In this document: positions 24,258 through 32,865 of the stretch, piece by piece
Layout: each line of letters starts with the position of its first letter
How positions within the stretch are numbered: the first letter of the stretch is position 1
Assembly (NCBI GenBank): GCA_027482245.1
Contig: JAIXWG010000031.1
Span: forward strand, 124,001 to 188,000
Length of the DNA stretch: 64,000 bases
Source: Acetobacteraceae bacterium
GTDB taxonomy: Bacteria; Pseudomonadota; Alphaproteobacteria; Acetobacterales; Acetobacteraceae
Direction of reading: 5' to 3'
The notes under the pieces: model-generated
Told to the model about the DNA's origin: nothing
What the model saw: the letters and a program-made list of their open reading frames with translations, nothing else
Databases searched by the model: none
Made by a program: the position numbers and the translations under genes

Positions 24258-25208
24258 ATGGAAGACCTTCTGACGCAACTCCGCGCCGCAGCGGAGCCGA
24301 CCCGGCTGCGCCTGCTGGCGCTCTGCGCGCGCAGCGCGTTGTGCGTCAGCGACCTCTGCGACGTGCTGGGGCAGAGCCAGCCGCGCCTGTCCCGCCACCT
24401 GAAGCTGCTGGTGGAAGCCGGGCTGCTGGAACGGGTGCCGGAGGGGGCCAACGCCTATTTCCAGCTGCCCGGCGATGCCGGCGTCGCCCGCATGATCCTG
24501 GCCCGCCTGCCGGAGGATGACCCCCGGCTGGCGGCCGACCGCCGCGCCGCGGCGCGCATCGCCGCCGAACGCGCCCGCGCGGCCTCCGCCGCCTTCCGGG
24601 AGGGCGGCATGGACTGGGACGAGCTGCGGGCGCTGGACCTGCCGGCCGGGGATATCGAACAGGCGCTGGTCAGCCTGCTGCCGCCGCGCGCGGATGCGCT
24701 GCTGGATATCGGCACGGGCACGGGACGGCTGCTGGAACTGGTGGCGGATCGGGTGGAACGCGCGCTCGGCGTCGATGCCAGCCGGGACATGCTGGCGCTG
24801 GCCCGCGCGCGGATCGCGGAGCGTGGCATCGCCCATCGCGCCACGGTGCGCCAGGCGGACATGTACCGCCTGCCCTTCGCCGATGGTGCCTTCGATGCCG
24901 TCGCGCTGCAGATGGTGCTGCACTACGCGGAAGACCCGGCCGCCGCGGTGGCGGAGGCCGCCCGCGTGCTGCATCCCGAGGGCACGCTGATCATCGCCGA
25001 CCTGGCGCCGCATGGGCGATCGGACCTGCTGCAGCGCCATGCCCATCGCTGGCCCGGCTTCGACGATGCCGCCATCGCCGGATGGCTCGGCGCCGCCGGC
25101 TGCACATTGTCATCCCCCATCGAGGTTCCGGGCCCGCTGGCCGTCCGGCTCTGGCCTGCCCGGCGCGTCGCCGGCTTCGCCGAGCCGCGCCACGCCATCG
25201 CGCTCTGA
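24258..25208 (+). CDS. ArsR-type regulator fused to a SAM-dependent methyltransferase
   Basis: A 316-residue two-domain protein. Residues 1-90 are an ArsR winged helix (TRLRLLALCARSALCVSDLC, then the recognition helix SQPRLSRHLKLLVEAGLL). Residues about 130-290 are a class I methyltransferase with the SAM loop LLDIGTGTGRLLELV, an acidic end of strand 2 (ALGVDASRDM), and MVLHYAEDPAAAVAEAARVL. Such fusions adjoin S-adenosyl-cycle genes in proteobacteria, where the C-terminal domain probably senses SAM or SAH. It starts 28 bases before metH. A palindrome overlaps its promoter region. Confidence 0.9.
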   Translation: MEDLLTQLRAAAEPTRLRLLALCARSALCVSDLCDVLGQSQPRLSRHLKLLVEAGLLERVPEGANAYFQLPGDAGVARMILARLPEDDPRLAADRRAAARIAAERARAASAAFREGGMDWDELRALDLPAGDIEQALVSLLPPRADALLDIGTGTGRLLELVADRVERALGVDASRDMLALARARIAERGIAHRATVRQADMYRLPFADGAFDAVALQMVLHYAEDPAAAVAEAARVLHPEGTLIIADLAPHGRSDLLQRHAHRWPGFDDAAIAGWLGAAGCTLSSPIEVPGPLAVRLWPARRVAGFAEPRHAIAL

Positions 25209-25236
25209 CCCGATTCCTTCGCTGAGAGAACCAAGC

Positions 25237-28200
25237 ATGACCTCGCGCCCCCATCTCCTCGACGCGCTTCGCGACCAGGTGCTGCTCTGCGACGGCGGCT
25301 TCGGCGCGCGCATCCAGTCCATGACGCTGGACGTCGAGAAGGATTTCTGGGGCAAGGAGAACTGCACGGAGGTGCTGAACCTCTCCCGCCCCGACATCGT
25401 GCGCGACATCCACCGCAGCTACTACGAGGCGGGGTCGGACATGGTGCTGACCAACAGCTTCGGCGGCAGCCCCATCACGCTCGGCGAGTTCGAGCTGGAG
25501 GAGAAGGCCTTCGAGATCAACAAGCTCAGCGTGGAGCTGGCGCGGGAGGCGGCGGAGAGCTTCGCCGATGGGCGCCACCGCTGGGTGATCGGCGATATCG
25601 GGCCGGGGACGAAGCTGCCGAGCCTCGGTAACATCGACTACGACACGCTGGAAGCGGCGCTGGTCGCGCAGTGCCGCGGCCTGATCGCGGGCGGCGCCGA
25701 TGCGCTACTGACGGAGACGAACCAGGACACGCTGTTCATCAAGGCCGCCGTCAACGCCTGCAAGATCGCGAAGGCGGAGACGAAGTCGGACATCCCGATC
25801 TTCGTGCAGGTGACGGTGGAGACGACGGGCACGCTGCTGGTCGGCCCCGACATCGCCGCGGCGACGACGGTGGTGCATTCGCTCGACGTGCCGCTGATCG
25901 GCCTGAACTGCGCGACGGGTCCGCAGGAGATGGCGGAGCATGTGCGCTGGCTCAGCCGCAACTGGCCCGGGATGCTCAGCGTGCAGCCCAATGCGGGCCT
26001 GCCGGAACTGATGGATGGCAAGACCCACTACCCGCTGGGCCCGGTGGAGCTGGCGTCCTGGATGGAACGCTTCATCCTGGAGGATGGGCTGAACCTGATC
26101 GGCGGCTGCTGCGGCACCTCCACCCCGCATATCCAGGCGCTCGATGAACTGCTGCGCAAGCATGGCGGCGCGCGCACGCGGCCGGCGCCGGTGAAGCGCA
26201 ACTCCGTCTGGGTGCCCTCCGTCGCCAGCCTCTACACCGCGACGTCGCTGCGGCAGGAGAACAGCTACTTCTCCATCGGCGAACGCTGCAACGCCAACGG
26301 CTCCAAGGCTTGGCGCGAACGCCAGGCAGCGCATGACTGGGATGGTTGCGTCGCCATCGGCCGTGAACAGGTGGCGGAGGGGTCGAACAGCCTCGATGTC
26401 TGCACGGCCTTCGTCGGGCGCAATGAGATCCAGGAGATGAACGAGGTCATCCGCCGCTTCACCTCGAGCGTGAACAGCCCGCTGGTGATCGACAGCACGG
26501 AAACGCCCGTGATCGAGGCCGCGCTGAAGCTGCATGGCGGCAAGCCGATCATCAACTCCATCAACTTCGAGGATGGCGAGCATGCGGCGCATGAACGCCT
26601 GCTGCTGGCGAAGAAGTTCGGCGCGGCGGTCATCGCGCTGACCATCGACGAGGTCGGCATGGCGAAGACGGCGGAGGACAAGCTCCGCATCGCGCGGCGC
26701 CTGGTCGATTTCGCCTGCAACCAGCACGGGCTGGCGCAGTCCGACCTGATGATCGACCCGCTGACCTTCACCATCGCGACCGGCAACGAGGATGACCGCA
26801 AGCTCGGCGTCTGGACGCTGGACGGCATCCGCATGATCCGGGAGGAATTCCCGGACATCCAGATCATCCTGGGGCTCTCCAACATCAGCTTCGGCCTGAA
26901 CCCCGCGGCGCGGCACGTGCTGAACAGCGTGTTCCTGGACCACGCCGTGAAGGCGGGCATGACGGGGGCGATCGTCCACGTCTCCAAGATCAAGCCGCTG
27001 CACGCCATCCCGCCGGAGGAGGTGGCGGTGATCGAGGATTTGATCTTCGACCGCCGCCGCGAAGGCTACGACCCGCTGCAGAAGGTGCTGGAGATCTTCT
27101 CCGGCCGGAAGGCCGCCGACAGCGGCGCGAAGAAGCGCGCGGAGACGGTGGAAGGGCGCCTCAAGGACCGGATCGTGGACGGCGACCGCAAGGGGCTGGA
27201 TGACGAGCTGGCGGATGCGCTGGCCAAGGGGCTGACGCCGCTGTCCATCATCAACGACGTGCTGCTGGACGGCATGAAGGTGGTCGGCGAGCTGTTCGGC
27301 GCCGGCAAGATGCAGCTGCCCTTCGTGCTCCAGAGTGCGGAGACGATGAAGGCCGCCGTCGCCTACCTCGAGCCCCACATGGAGCGGATCGAGGGGCAGG
27401 AGAAGGGGACGATCGTGCTCGGCACCGTCAAGGGCGACGTGCACGACATCGGCAAGAACCTCGTCGACATCATCCTGACCAACAACGGCTACCGGGTCGT
27501 CAACCTCGGCATCAAGGTGCCGCTGAACGACATCGTGGCGGCGGCGAAGACGCACAAGGCGCATGCCATCGGCATGTCGGGGCTGCTGGTGAAGTCCACG
27601 GTGGTGATGCGGGAGAACCTGGAGGAGATGAGCCGCCAGGGCATCGACATCCCCGTGCTGCTGGGCGGCGCCGCGCTGACGCGGAACTACGTGGAGGATG
27701 ACTGCGTGCGGTCCTACGCCTGCGGGCGCGTGGCCTATGCGCGGGATGCCTTCGATGGCCTGCACCTGATGGACAAGGTGATGGGCAACGGCTTCGACGA
27801 CTACCTGGCCGCGCTGCAGACGAAGCGCGCGGGTAAGGCGAAGAACGAGAAGCGGACGCTGGGCCAGGCCGATCCGCGCGGCTTCGCGCCCGTCGATGTC
27901 AACTACGCGCAGGAACGCCGCCGGCGCGTGGCGGCGGAAAGCGCCGTGCCCGTGCCGCCCTTCTGGGGGCCGCGCGTGATGGAAGCCGCGCCCAAGGCGA
28001 TCGTGCCCTTCATCAACGAACGCAGCCTCTATCAATTCCAGTGGGGCTTCCGGAAGGCCGGGCGGTCGCTGGATGATTTCCTCGGCTGGGCGAAGCAGGA
28101 ACTGCGCCCGGTGCTGAAGCGCATGCTGGCGCTGGCGGAGGCCGACAACATCCTGAAGCCGCAGGCGATCTACGGCTACTGGAAGGCCGCCGGCCAGGGC

Positions 28201-28740
28201 AACGACGTCGTGCTCTTCGAGGAGGATGGCATCACGGAAGCCTGGCGCTTCACCCTGCCGCGCCAGCCCAAGCCGGACGGCGAATGCATCGCCGACTTCC
28301 TGCGGGACATCGAGGACGGGCCCGACAAGCGCGACGTGATGGGCCTGCAGGTCGTGACCGTCGGCCAGAAGGCGTCCGACATCGCGCGGGAATGGTTCGA
28401 AGAGAACCGCTACCAGGACTACCTCTACCTGCACGGCCTGTCGGTGGAGATGGCGGAGGCGATGGCGGAATACGTCCACAAGCGCATCCGCGCCGAACTC
28501 GGCTTCGCCGGGGAGGATGACCGCGACATCGACAAGATGCTAAGCCAGGGCTACCGCGGCGGCCGCTATTCCTTCGGCTACCCCGCCTGCCCGCGGCTGG
28601 AGGACCAGGAAGGCCTGCTGCGGCTGCTGAAGGCGGATCGTGTCGGCGTGACGCTGTCCGACGAATGGCAGCTGCATCCGGAGCAGTCGACCAGCGCCAT
28701 CGTGCTGCACCACCCGCGGGCCAAGTACTTCTCCGTGTAG
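25237..28740 (+). CDS. metH: Cobalamin-dependent methionine synthase
   Basis: A complete 1167-residue MetH transferring methyl from methyltetrahydrofolate to homocysteine. Domains in order: homocysteine-binding barrel (1-320) with Zn ligands Cys225 (LNCATG) and Cys291/Cys292 (GGCCGTS); pterin barrel (about 340-610, IGERCNANG, DVCTAF); cobalamin cap and Rossmann domain (about 640-865) with the cobalt ligand His736 in GDVHDIGKN; and the reactivation domain (about 880-1167) with the SAM-binding YSFGYPACP. ATG at 25237 has GAGAGAA upstream. No metF is adjacent. The regulator gene just upstream likely controls it in response to the SAM cycle. Confidence 0.97.
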   Translation: MTSRPHLLDALRDQVLLCDGGFGARIQSMTLDVEKDFWGKENCTEVLNLSRPDIVRDIHRSYYEAGSDMVLTNSFGGSPITLGEFELEEKAFEINKLSVELAREAAESFADGRHRWVIGDIGPGTKLPSLGNIDYDTLEAALVAQCRGLIAGGADALLTETNQDTLFIKAAVNACKIAKAETKSDIPIFVQVTVETTGTLLVGPDIAAATTVVHSLDVPLIGLNCATGPQEMAEHVRWLSRNWPGMLSVQPNAGLPELMDGKTHYPLGPVELASWMERFILEDGLNLIGGCCGTSTPHIQALDELLRKHGGARTRPAPVKRNSVWVPSVASLYTATSLRQENSYFSIGERCNANGSKAWRERQAAHDWDGCVAIGREQVAEGSNSLDVCTAFVGRNEIQEMNEVIRRFTSSVNSPLVIDSTETPVIEAALKLHGGKPIINSINFEDGEHAAHERLLLAKKFGAAVIALTIDEVGMAKTAEDKLRIARRLVDFACNQHGLAQSDLMIDPLTFTIATGNEDDRKLGVWTLDGIRMIREEFPDIQIILGLSNISFGLNPAARHVLNSVFLDHAVKAGMTGAIVHVSKIKPLHAIPPEEVAVIEDLIFDRRREGYDPLQKVLEIFSGRKAADSGAKKRAETVEGRLKDRIVDGDRKGLDDELADALAKGLTPLSIINDVLLDGMKVVGELFGAGKMQLPFVLQSAETMKAAVAYLEPHMERIEGQEKGTIVLGTVKGDVHDIGKNLVDIILTNNGYRVVNLGIKVPLNDIVAAAKTHKAHAIGMSGLLVKSTVVMRENLEEMSRQGIDIPVLLGGAALTRNYVEDDCVRSYACGRVAYARDAFDGLHLMDKVMGNGFDDYLAALQTKRAGKAKNEKRTLGQADPRGFAPVDVNYAQERRRRVAAESAVPVPPFWGPRVMEAAPKAIVPFINERSLYQFQWGFRKAGRSLDDFLGWAKQELRPVLKRMLALAEADNILKPQAIYGYWKAAGQGNDVVLFEEDGITEAWRFTLPRQPKPDGECIADFLRDIEDGPDKRDVMGLQVVTVGQKASDIAREWFEENRYQDYLYLHGLSVEMAEAMAEYVHKRIRAELGFAGEDDRDIDKMLSQGYRGGRYSFGYPACPRLEDQEGLLRLLKADRVGVTLSDEWQLHPEQSTSAIVLHHPRAKYFSV

Positions 28741-28859
28741 GAAGCTGCGGGGCTGGCATGAGCGGTCCGGGGTTGCGGGGACGCACCCCGGCGCGGCATC
28801 AATCGGGCTCCGCAGGAGTTTAGTCCCTTGTCCGCTGACACTTCGCGCGTGGCTGCCTG

Positions 28860-29756
28860 ATGCCAGGCACGACCCGCGTCGAAACCATCGCCACCGCCAG
28901 CGTCGGGATCGCGCTGGCCGTGCTCGGGCTGAAGGCGGGCGCCTGGTGGCTGACGGGCAGCGTCGCGCTCTTCGCCGATGCGGTGGAAAGCGTGGTGAAC
29001 GTGGCGGCGGCGCTGGCGGCGCTGGCGGCGATCCGCGTCTCCGCCCGGCCGCCCGATGCCGACCATCCCTACGGCCATGCGAAGGCGGAGTATTTCTCCG
29101 CCGTGCTGGAAGGCGCGCTGATCATCGTGGCCGCCGTGCTGATCCTGCACGAGGCCTGGGGCGCCTGGCAGGCGCCACGGGTGCTGGAGGGCGCGGCCTC
29201 CGGCCTGCTGGTCTCCGCCATCGCGACGGGCATCAATGCGGGCTGGGCGGCCTTCCTGTTCCGGCGGGGCAGGGCGTCGCGGTCGCCCGCGCTGCTGGCC
29301 GATGCGCGGCACCTGCTGTCGGATGTCGTGACCTCCGGCGGCGTGATCGTCGGCGTCGCGCTGGTGGCGCTGACGGGCCAGGCCTGGATCGACCCGGCGC
29401 TGGCGGCGCTGACGGCGCTGAACATCCTGTTCTCCGGCTGGCAGCTGATGCGCGAATCCGTGGGCGGGCTGATGGATGAGGCCGTGCCGCCGGAAGCGCT
29501 GGGCCGCATCCGCAGCCTGGTCGCGACCCATGCCGAAGGCGCGATCGAGGCGCATGACCTCCGCACCCGCCATTCCGGGCGCTTCACCTTCGTGGAGTTC
29601 CACCTGGTGGTGCCAGGCGACATGACGGTGACCCAGGCGCATAAGATCTGCGACCGGGTGGAGGCCGCGCTGAAGGCGGAGCTGGATGCCGCCGTCATCA
29701 CCATCCATGTGGAGCCCGAGGGCAAGGCGAAGCACCAGGGCGTGCTGGTGTTGTGA
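28860..29756 (+). CDS. Cation diffusion facilitator metal transporter
   Basis: A 298-residue CDF exporter with six membrane helices and a cytoplasmic C-terminal domain. The site A motifs are ALFADAVESVVNV and ADARHLLSDVV; the conserved HPYGHAKAEYFSA precedes helix 3. The C-terminal domain has FVEFHLVVPGDMTVTQAH. It exports Zn2+, Co2+, Fe2+ or Mn2+ by proton exchange; the helix 2 pattern (D-x3-S) does not decide the metal. Its stop overlaps the tonB start (GTGA). The 119 bases after metH hold no gene and no recognisable cobalamin riboswitch box. Confidence 0.92.
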   Translation: MPGTTRVETIATASVGIALAVLGLKAGAWWLTGSVALFADAVESVVNVAAALAALAAIRVSARPPDADHPYGHAKAEYFSAVLEGALIIVAAVLILHEAWGAWQAPRVLEGAASGLLVSAIATGINAGWAAFLFRRGRASRSPALLADARHLLSDVVTSGGVIVGVALVALTGQAWIDPALAALTALNILFSGWQLMRESVGGLMDEAVPPEALGRIRSLVATHAEGAIEAHDLRTRHSGRFTFVEFHLVVPGDMTVTQAHKICDRVEAALKAELDAAVITIHVEPEGKAKHQGVLVL

Positions 29757-30844
29757 CGCGCTGGCGGCGGCACAGCCCCCTGCTGGCGTCGCTGCTGGCC
29801 CATGCCGCGGTGGCGGGCGCCCTTGTCCTGGCGAACCGCGAGGAGCCGCCGGTGGCGCTCGACCAGGGCGTGGCGCTGGTCTGGGACGAGACGCCGGGCA
29901 GCGGCGACGCGGTCGATGTGGCGCCGGAACTACCCGGCGCGCCGCCCTCCGTGCCCGCCCTGGCGGCGGAGGCCGTGCCGCCCGCGCCACCGCCGCCCCC
30001 GCCCGTGCGGGCCGAGGCCGTGCCGCCGCCGCTCCCGGTGCCACCCGTCGCGATGGCGCCGCCGCCGCCCGCCAGGGCGGAGGCACCGCCCCCCGCCCCG
30101 GCGGCGCTGCTCCCGCCGCCGGCCCCGTCCGTGGCACCGCCCGCCCTGGTGGCCGCACCGCCCTCCGCCCTGGCGGAGCTGCCCCCGCCGCCGGCCCCGT
30201 CCGTGGCACCGCCCGCCTTGGCGGCCGCACCGCCCCCACCGGCGTCCACGCCACCCGCGGAGGCGTTGCGCCCCCCGCCCTCCGCCCTGGCGGAGGCGCC
30301 CCTGCCGCTACCCCCGCCGCCGGCCCCCGCCGTGCCATCGCCGCCCGCCCAGGCCGTTGCGGCGGCACCGGAGGCGCCGCCCTTCGAACTGCCGGCGCCG
30401 CGCCCCCTGCAACTCACGCTGCCAGCCCAGCGGCCCGCACCGCCGCGCCCGCGCCCGGCGCCCGCCACCGAGGCCCGCCCCGCCGCCGCGACGCCGGGGC
30501 CCGAGGCAAGCCCCGCGCTCTCGGCCGGGGGCGGGGAGGCGCGGGGCGCGGTGACGGCGCCGCGGCCCCTGGCGGGCGTGTCCAACCCGGCGCCCGAATA
30601 CCCCTATGCCAGCCGGGTGCGGCGGGAGGAGGGGCGCGTGCGGCTGCGGGTGCTGGTGGACCAGGCCGGACGCGTGGCGGAGGTGACGGTGGAACGCTCC
30701 GCCGGCTTCACGGCGCTGGACCAGGCCGCGCTGCGCGCCGTGCGGGCCTGGCGCTTCCAGCCGGCGCAGCGGGATGGCCAGGCGGTCGTTGCGGTTGCGG
30801 CGGTCGATATCAGCTTCCAGCTCGAAGGAGATCGGCGATGGTGA
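29753..30844 (+). CDS. TonB family energy transducer
   Basis: A 363-residue protein: one N-terminal helix (HSPLLASLLAHAAVAGALVLA), a very long Pro/Ala/Val-rich periplasmic spacer (about 45-270) and a C-terminal TonB domain (NPAPEYPYASRVRREEGRVR, VERSAGFTALDQAALRAVRAW). It links inner-membrane proton-motive force to outer-membrane receptors. The spacer holds a 24-residue direct repeat (PPAPSVAPPAL twice, 72 bases apart from about 30113). No exbB/exbD is adjacent. GTG start overlapping the CDF stop and a 7-base overlap with the cobalamin adenosyltransferase suggest a role in metal or B12 uptake. Confidence 0.88.
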   Translation: MTRWRRHSPLLASLLAHAAVAGALVLANREEPPVALDQGVALVWDETPGSGDAVDVAPELPGAPPSVPALAAEAVPPAPPPPPPVRAEAVPPPLPVPPVAMAPPPPARAEAPPPAPAALLPPPAPSVAPPALVAAPPSALAELPPPPAPSVAPPALAAAPPPPASTPPAEALRPPPSALAEAPLPLPPPPAPAVPSPPAQAVAAAPEAPPFELPAPRPLQLTLPAQRPAPPRPRPAPATEARPAAATPGPEASPALSAGGGEARGAVTAPRPLAGVSNPAPEYPYASRVRREEGRVRLRVLVDQAGRVAEVTVERSAGFTALDQAALRAVRAWRFQPAQRDGQAVVAVAAVDISFQLEGDRRW

Positions 30845-31398
30845 AGCTGGACGTGATCACGACGCGGGGTGGCGATGCGGGGGAGACCTCGCTCGGCGAC
30901 GGGTCGCGCGTGCGGAAGGACGCGCTGCGCGTCGCGGCCTATGGGACCGTGGACGAGGTGAACGCCACCATCGGCCTGCTGCGCCTGCATCTGGCCGGCG
31001 ATGCCGAGGCCGATGCGATGCTCGGGCGCATCCAGAACGACCTGTTCGATCTCGGCGCCGATCTCTGCGTGCCGGGGGTGGGCACGGACCGGCTGCGGGT
31101 GACGGATGGGCAGTGCCTGCGGCTGGAGGAGGAGATCGCGGCAATGAACGCGCTGATCCCGCCGCTTCGCAGCTTCGTGCTGCCCGGTGGCTCGCCCGGC
31201 GCGGCCCATGCCCACTTGGCACGGACGGTCGCGCGGCGGGCGGAGCGGGAGGCGGTGGCGCTGGCGGCCGAGGATGCAGTGAACCCGGCGGTGATCCGCT
31301 ACCTCAACCGGCTGTCGGACCATTTGTTTGTCCTGTCGCGCCGGCTGAACGGGAATGGCGCGCGGGACGTGACCTGGACGCCGGGCGCGACGCGGTAG
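30838..31398 (+). CDS. pduO: PduO-type cob(I)alamin adenosyltransferase
   Basis: A 186-residue enzyme of the PduO/MMAB family that moves the 5'-deoxyadenosyl group of ATP onto cob(I)alamin. Hallmarks: the N-terminal ATP-binding TRGGDAGETSLGDG, RVAAYGTVDEVNATIG, FVLPGGSPGAAHAHLARTVARRAER and the C-terminal YLNRLSDHLFVLSR. ATG at 30838 has AAGGAG upstream and overlaps the tonB stop by seven bases. With metH upstream this is a second cobalamin enzyme in the same neighbourhood. Confidence 0.95.
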   Translation: MVKLDVITTRGGDAGETSLGDGSRVRKDALRVAAYGTVDEVNATIGLLRLHLAGDAEADAMLGRIQNDLFDLGADLCVPGVGTDRLRVTDGQCLRLEEEIAAMNALIPPLRSFVLPGGSPGAAHAHLARTVARRAEREAVALAAEDAVNPAVIRYLNRLSDHLFVLSRRLNGNGARDVTWTPGATR

Positions 31399-31414
31399 GG
31401 GCGGCTCTGGTTGC

Positions 31415-31475
31415 TTGAAGGGGGAGCGCTGCTCCCCCTTCACCCCCAGGCCAGGGTCGAGGGGACCCTGGACCG
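31415..31475 (-). repeat. Two-hairpin intergenic element, copy 1
   Basis: Read on the minus strand: CGGTCCAGG leads into hairpin 1 (31451-31471, 8-bp arms), then a CTGGGGGTG-type linker, then hairpin 2 (31417-31441, perfect 11-bp arms, 3-base loop). It lies just downstream of pduO and faces copy 2 head to head, with an ATGATCGATCAT palindrome between them. Hairpin 2 may also terminate pduO transcription. Confidence 0.7.
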
Positions 31476-31489
31476 CCGGATGATCGATC

Positions 31490-31571
31490 ATTGATGACGG
31501 TCCAGGAGGCTCTGCCTCCTGGCGGATGGGGTATGGGGAAGGCAGCGCCTTCCCCACATCGCAAGCGATGT
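31490..31571 (+). repeat. Two-hairpin intergenic element, copy 2
   Basis: Read on the plus strand: TGATGACGGTCCAGG, hairpin 1 (31502-31522, 9-bp arms, TCT loop), the linker CGGATGGGGTA, hairpin 2 (31534-31556, 10-bp arms, AGC loop) and a small extra hairpin ACATCGC/GCGATGT (31556-31571). It matches copy 3 at 45190-45259 base for base in length, with paired changes in both stems. Nothing coding is seen in 31399-31616. Confidence 0.75.
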
Positions 31572-31616
31572 TATCCGTTTGCTATCACGGACAAAACTTC
31601 AGGGGCTTCGTGGTCG

Positions 31617-32243
31617 TCACACCAGCGGGCCGGCCAGGTGGGTCTTGAAGCCGGGGCGCGCCAGCAGGCGGTCGTACCAGGCGCGGAGTGCCGGCATGGG
31701 CGCACGCTCGATCGGCATGGCGAACCAGCGATGCAGGTAGGGGCCGAGCGCGATGTCGGCCAGCGTCAGCGACTCGCCACAGAGGTAGGCGTGCTGCGCG
31801 ACCTTTGCATCGACCATGGCCCAGAGCGCCTCGGCCTCCGCCCGCGCCTTGTGCGTCGCGGGCCAGTCGCGCTCGGCCTCAGGGGTGCGGACATAGGTGA
31901 AGAAGACGGTCGTCATCGGCCGGTTGAGGGAGGCCAACTGCCAGTCCATCCAGCGCTCCACATCCGCGGCCTGGCGCGGGTCGGCGGGGTACAGCGCATG
32001 GCCCGGTGCGTGCTTCCGCACGAGGTAGCGGCAGATGCTGTTGCTCTCCCACAGCGTGAAGCCGTCCGGCTCCTCGATCGTGGGGACCAGGGCGTTGGGA
32101 TTCTTGGCAAGGTAGTCGCGGTCCTTCGTGCGGCCGAAGGCGCCGCCGGCATCGATGCGGGTGAAGGGGATGGCGAGCTCCTCGCACAGCCACAGCACCT
32201 TCATGACGTTGGACGAACTCGCCCGGCCCCAGATCGTCAGCAT
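31617..32243 (-). CDS. Glutathione S-transferase family protein
   Basis: A 208-residue GST. The thioredoxin-like domain opens MLTIWGRASSSNVMKVLWLC with a catalytic-type Ser run, has the cis-Pro in NALVPTIEE and the ESNSICRYL glutathione-binding motif; the all-helical C-terminal domain has LTLADIALGPYLHRWF. It conjugates or reduces small molecules using glutathione. ATG at 32243 fits the family start; earlier in-frame ATGs would overlap the divergent dsbB region. Confidence 0.9.
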   Translation of the reverse strand: MLTIWGRASSSNVMKVLWLCEELAIPFTRIDAGGAFGRTKDRDYLAKNPNALVPTIEEPDGFTLWESNSICRYLVRKHAPGHALYPADPRQAADVERWMDWQLASLNRPMTTVFFTYVRTPEAERDWPATHKARAEAEALWAMVDAKVAQHAYLCGESLTLADIALGPYLHRWFAMPIERAPMPALRAWYDRLLARPGFKTHLAGPLV

Positions 32244-32391
32244 CAAGACGTCTCCCGCTTCCACTGGCGGCAGGCTATCGCGGCATGGCGCCGGGCGTAA
32301 TCGTCCAGGCGGGGCGTTGGCGCGTTTTGCGAAATGTCTCTGTCCGCCCCGCCCCGTTGCGGCAGGGAGTGGGGTGGGGGAAGAAGCGGGC

Positions 32392-32865
32392 ATGATGTCC
32401 TCCCTGATGGTGGCGGGCCTCGCGGCCGCGGCCCCGCTGATCGCGCTCGGCACGGAACGCTGGCCGGGGCTCGCGCCCTGCGCGCTCTGCCTCTGGCAGC
32501 GCTGGCCCTATTGGGTGGCGGCGGCGCTGGCCGTGGCGGCGGCCTTCCTGCCCGAACGCTGGCGCGTCTGGGCGCTGCGGGCGGCGGCGGTGGCGGTGCT
32601 GGTCTCCGGCGCCATCGCGGTGCTGCATGTGGGCGTCGAGCAGAAATGGTGGCCTTCGCCCCTGCCGGCCTGCCAGGCGCCCAGCGTGGCCCCCGGCGCC
32701 AGCGTGGACGACCTGCTGCGCAGCCTGAACCCCGCGCCCAACAAGCCCTGCGACGAACCCGCCTACCTGATTCCGGGCCTCCCCCTTTCCATGGCGATGA
32801 TGAACCTGATCTATGCCGCGGGCCTGGCCGCCTTCGTCTTCCGCCGGGCCGTCAGGAGGGTCTGA
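32392..32865 (+). CDS. dsbB: Disulfide bond formation protein B family
   Basis: A 157-residue inner-membrane protein with four hydrophobic helices. The first periplasmic pair is Cys30/Cys33 in APCALCLWQRW, and the second pair is Cys94 (LPACQAP) and Cys120 (NKPCDEP) in the large loop. It passes electrons from the periplasmic thiol oxidase to quinone. The next gene, overlapping by TGATG, makes ubiquinone. No dsbA is nearby. Confidence 0.88.
   Translation: MMSSLMVAGLAAAAPLIALGTERWPGLAPCALCLWQRWPYWVAAALAVAAAFLPERWRVWALRAAAVAVLVSGAIAVLHVGVEQKWWPSPLPACQAPSVAPGASVDDLLRSLNPAPNKPCDEPAYLIPGLPLSMAMMNLIYAAGLAAFVFRRAVRRV

Noticed and set aside
25705..28479. Long minus-strand open frame opposite metH
   Set aside because: metH is unequivocal on the plus strand with all four domains; the antisense frame shows no motif.
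28741..28859. Possible cobalamin riboswitch upstream of the CDF-TonB-PduO genes
   Set aside because: No B12-box-like conserved core and too little leader sequence; nothing beyond ordinary GC-rich inverted repeats.
31399..31616. CRISPR-like array
   Set aside because: The repeats are inverted hairpins in two opposite copies, not evenly spaced direct repeats with unique spacers.
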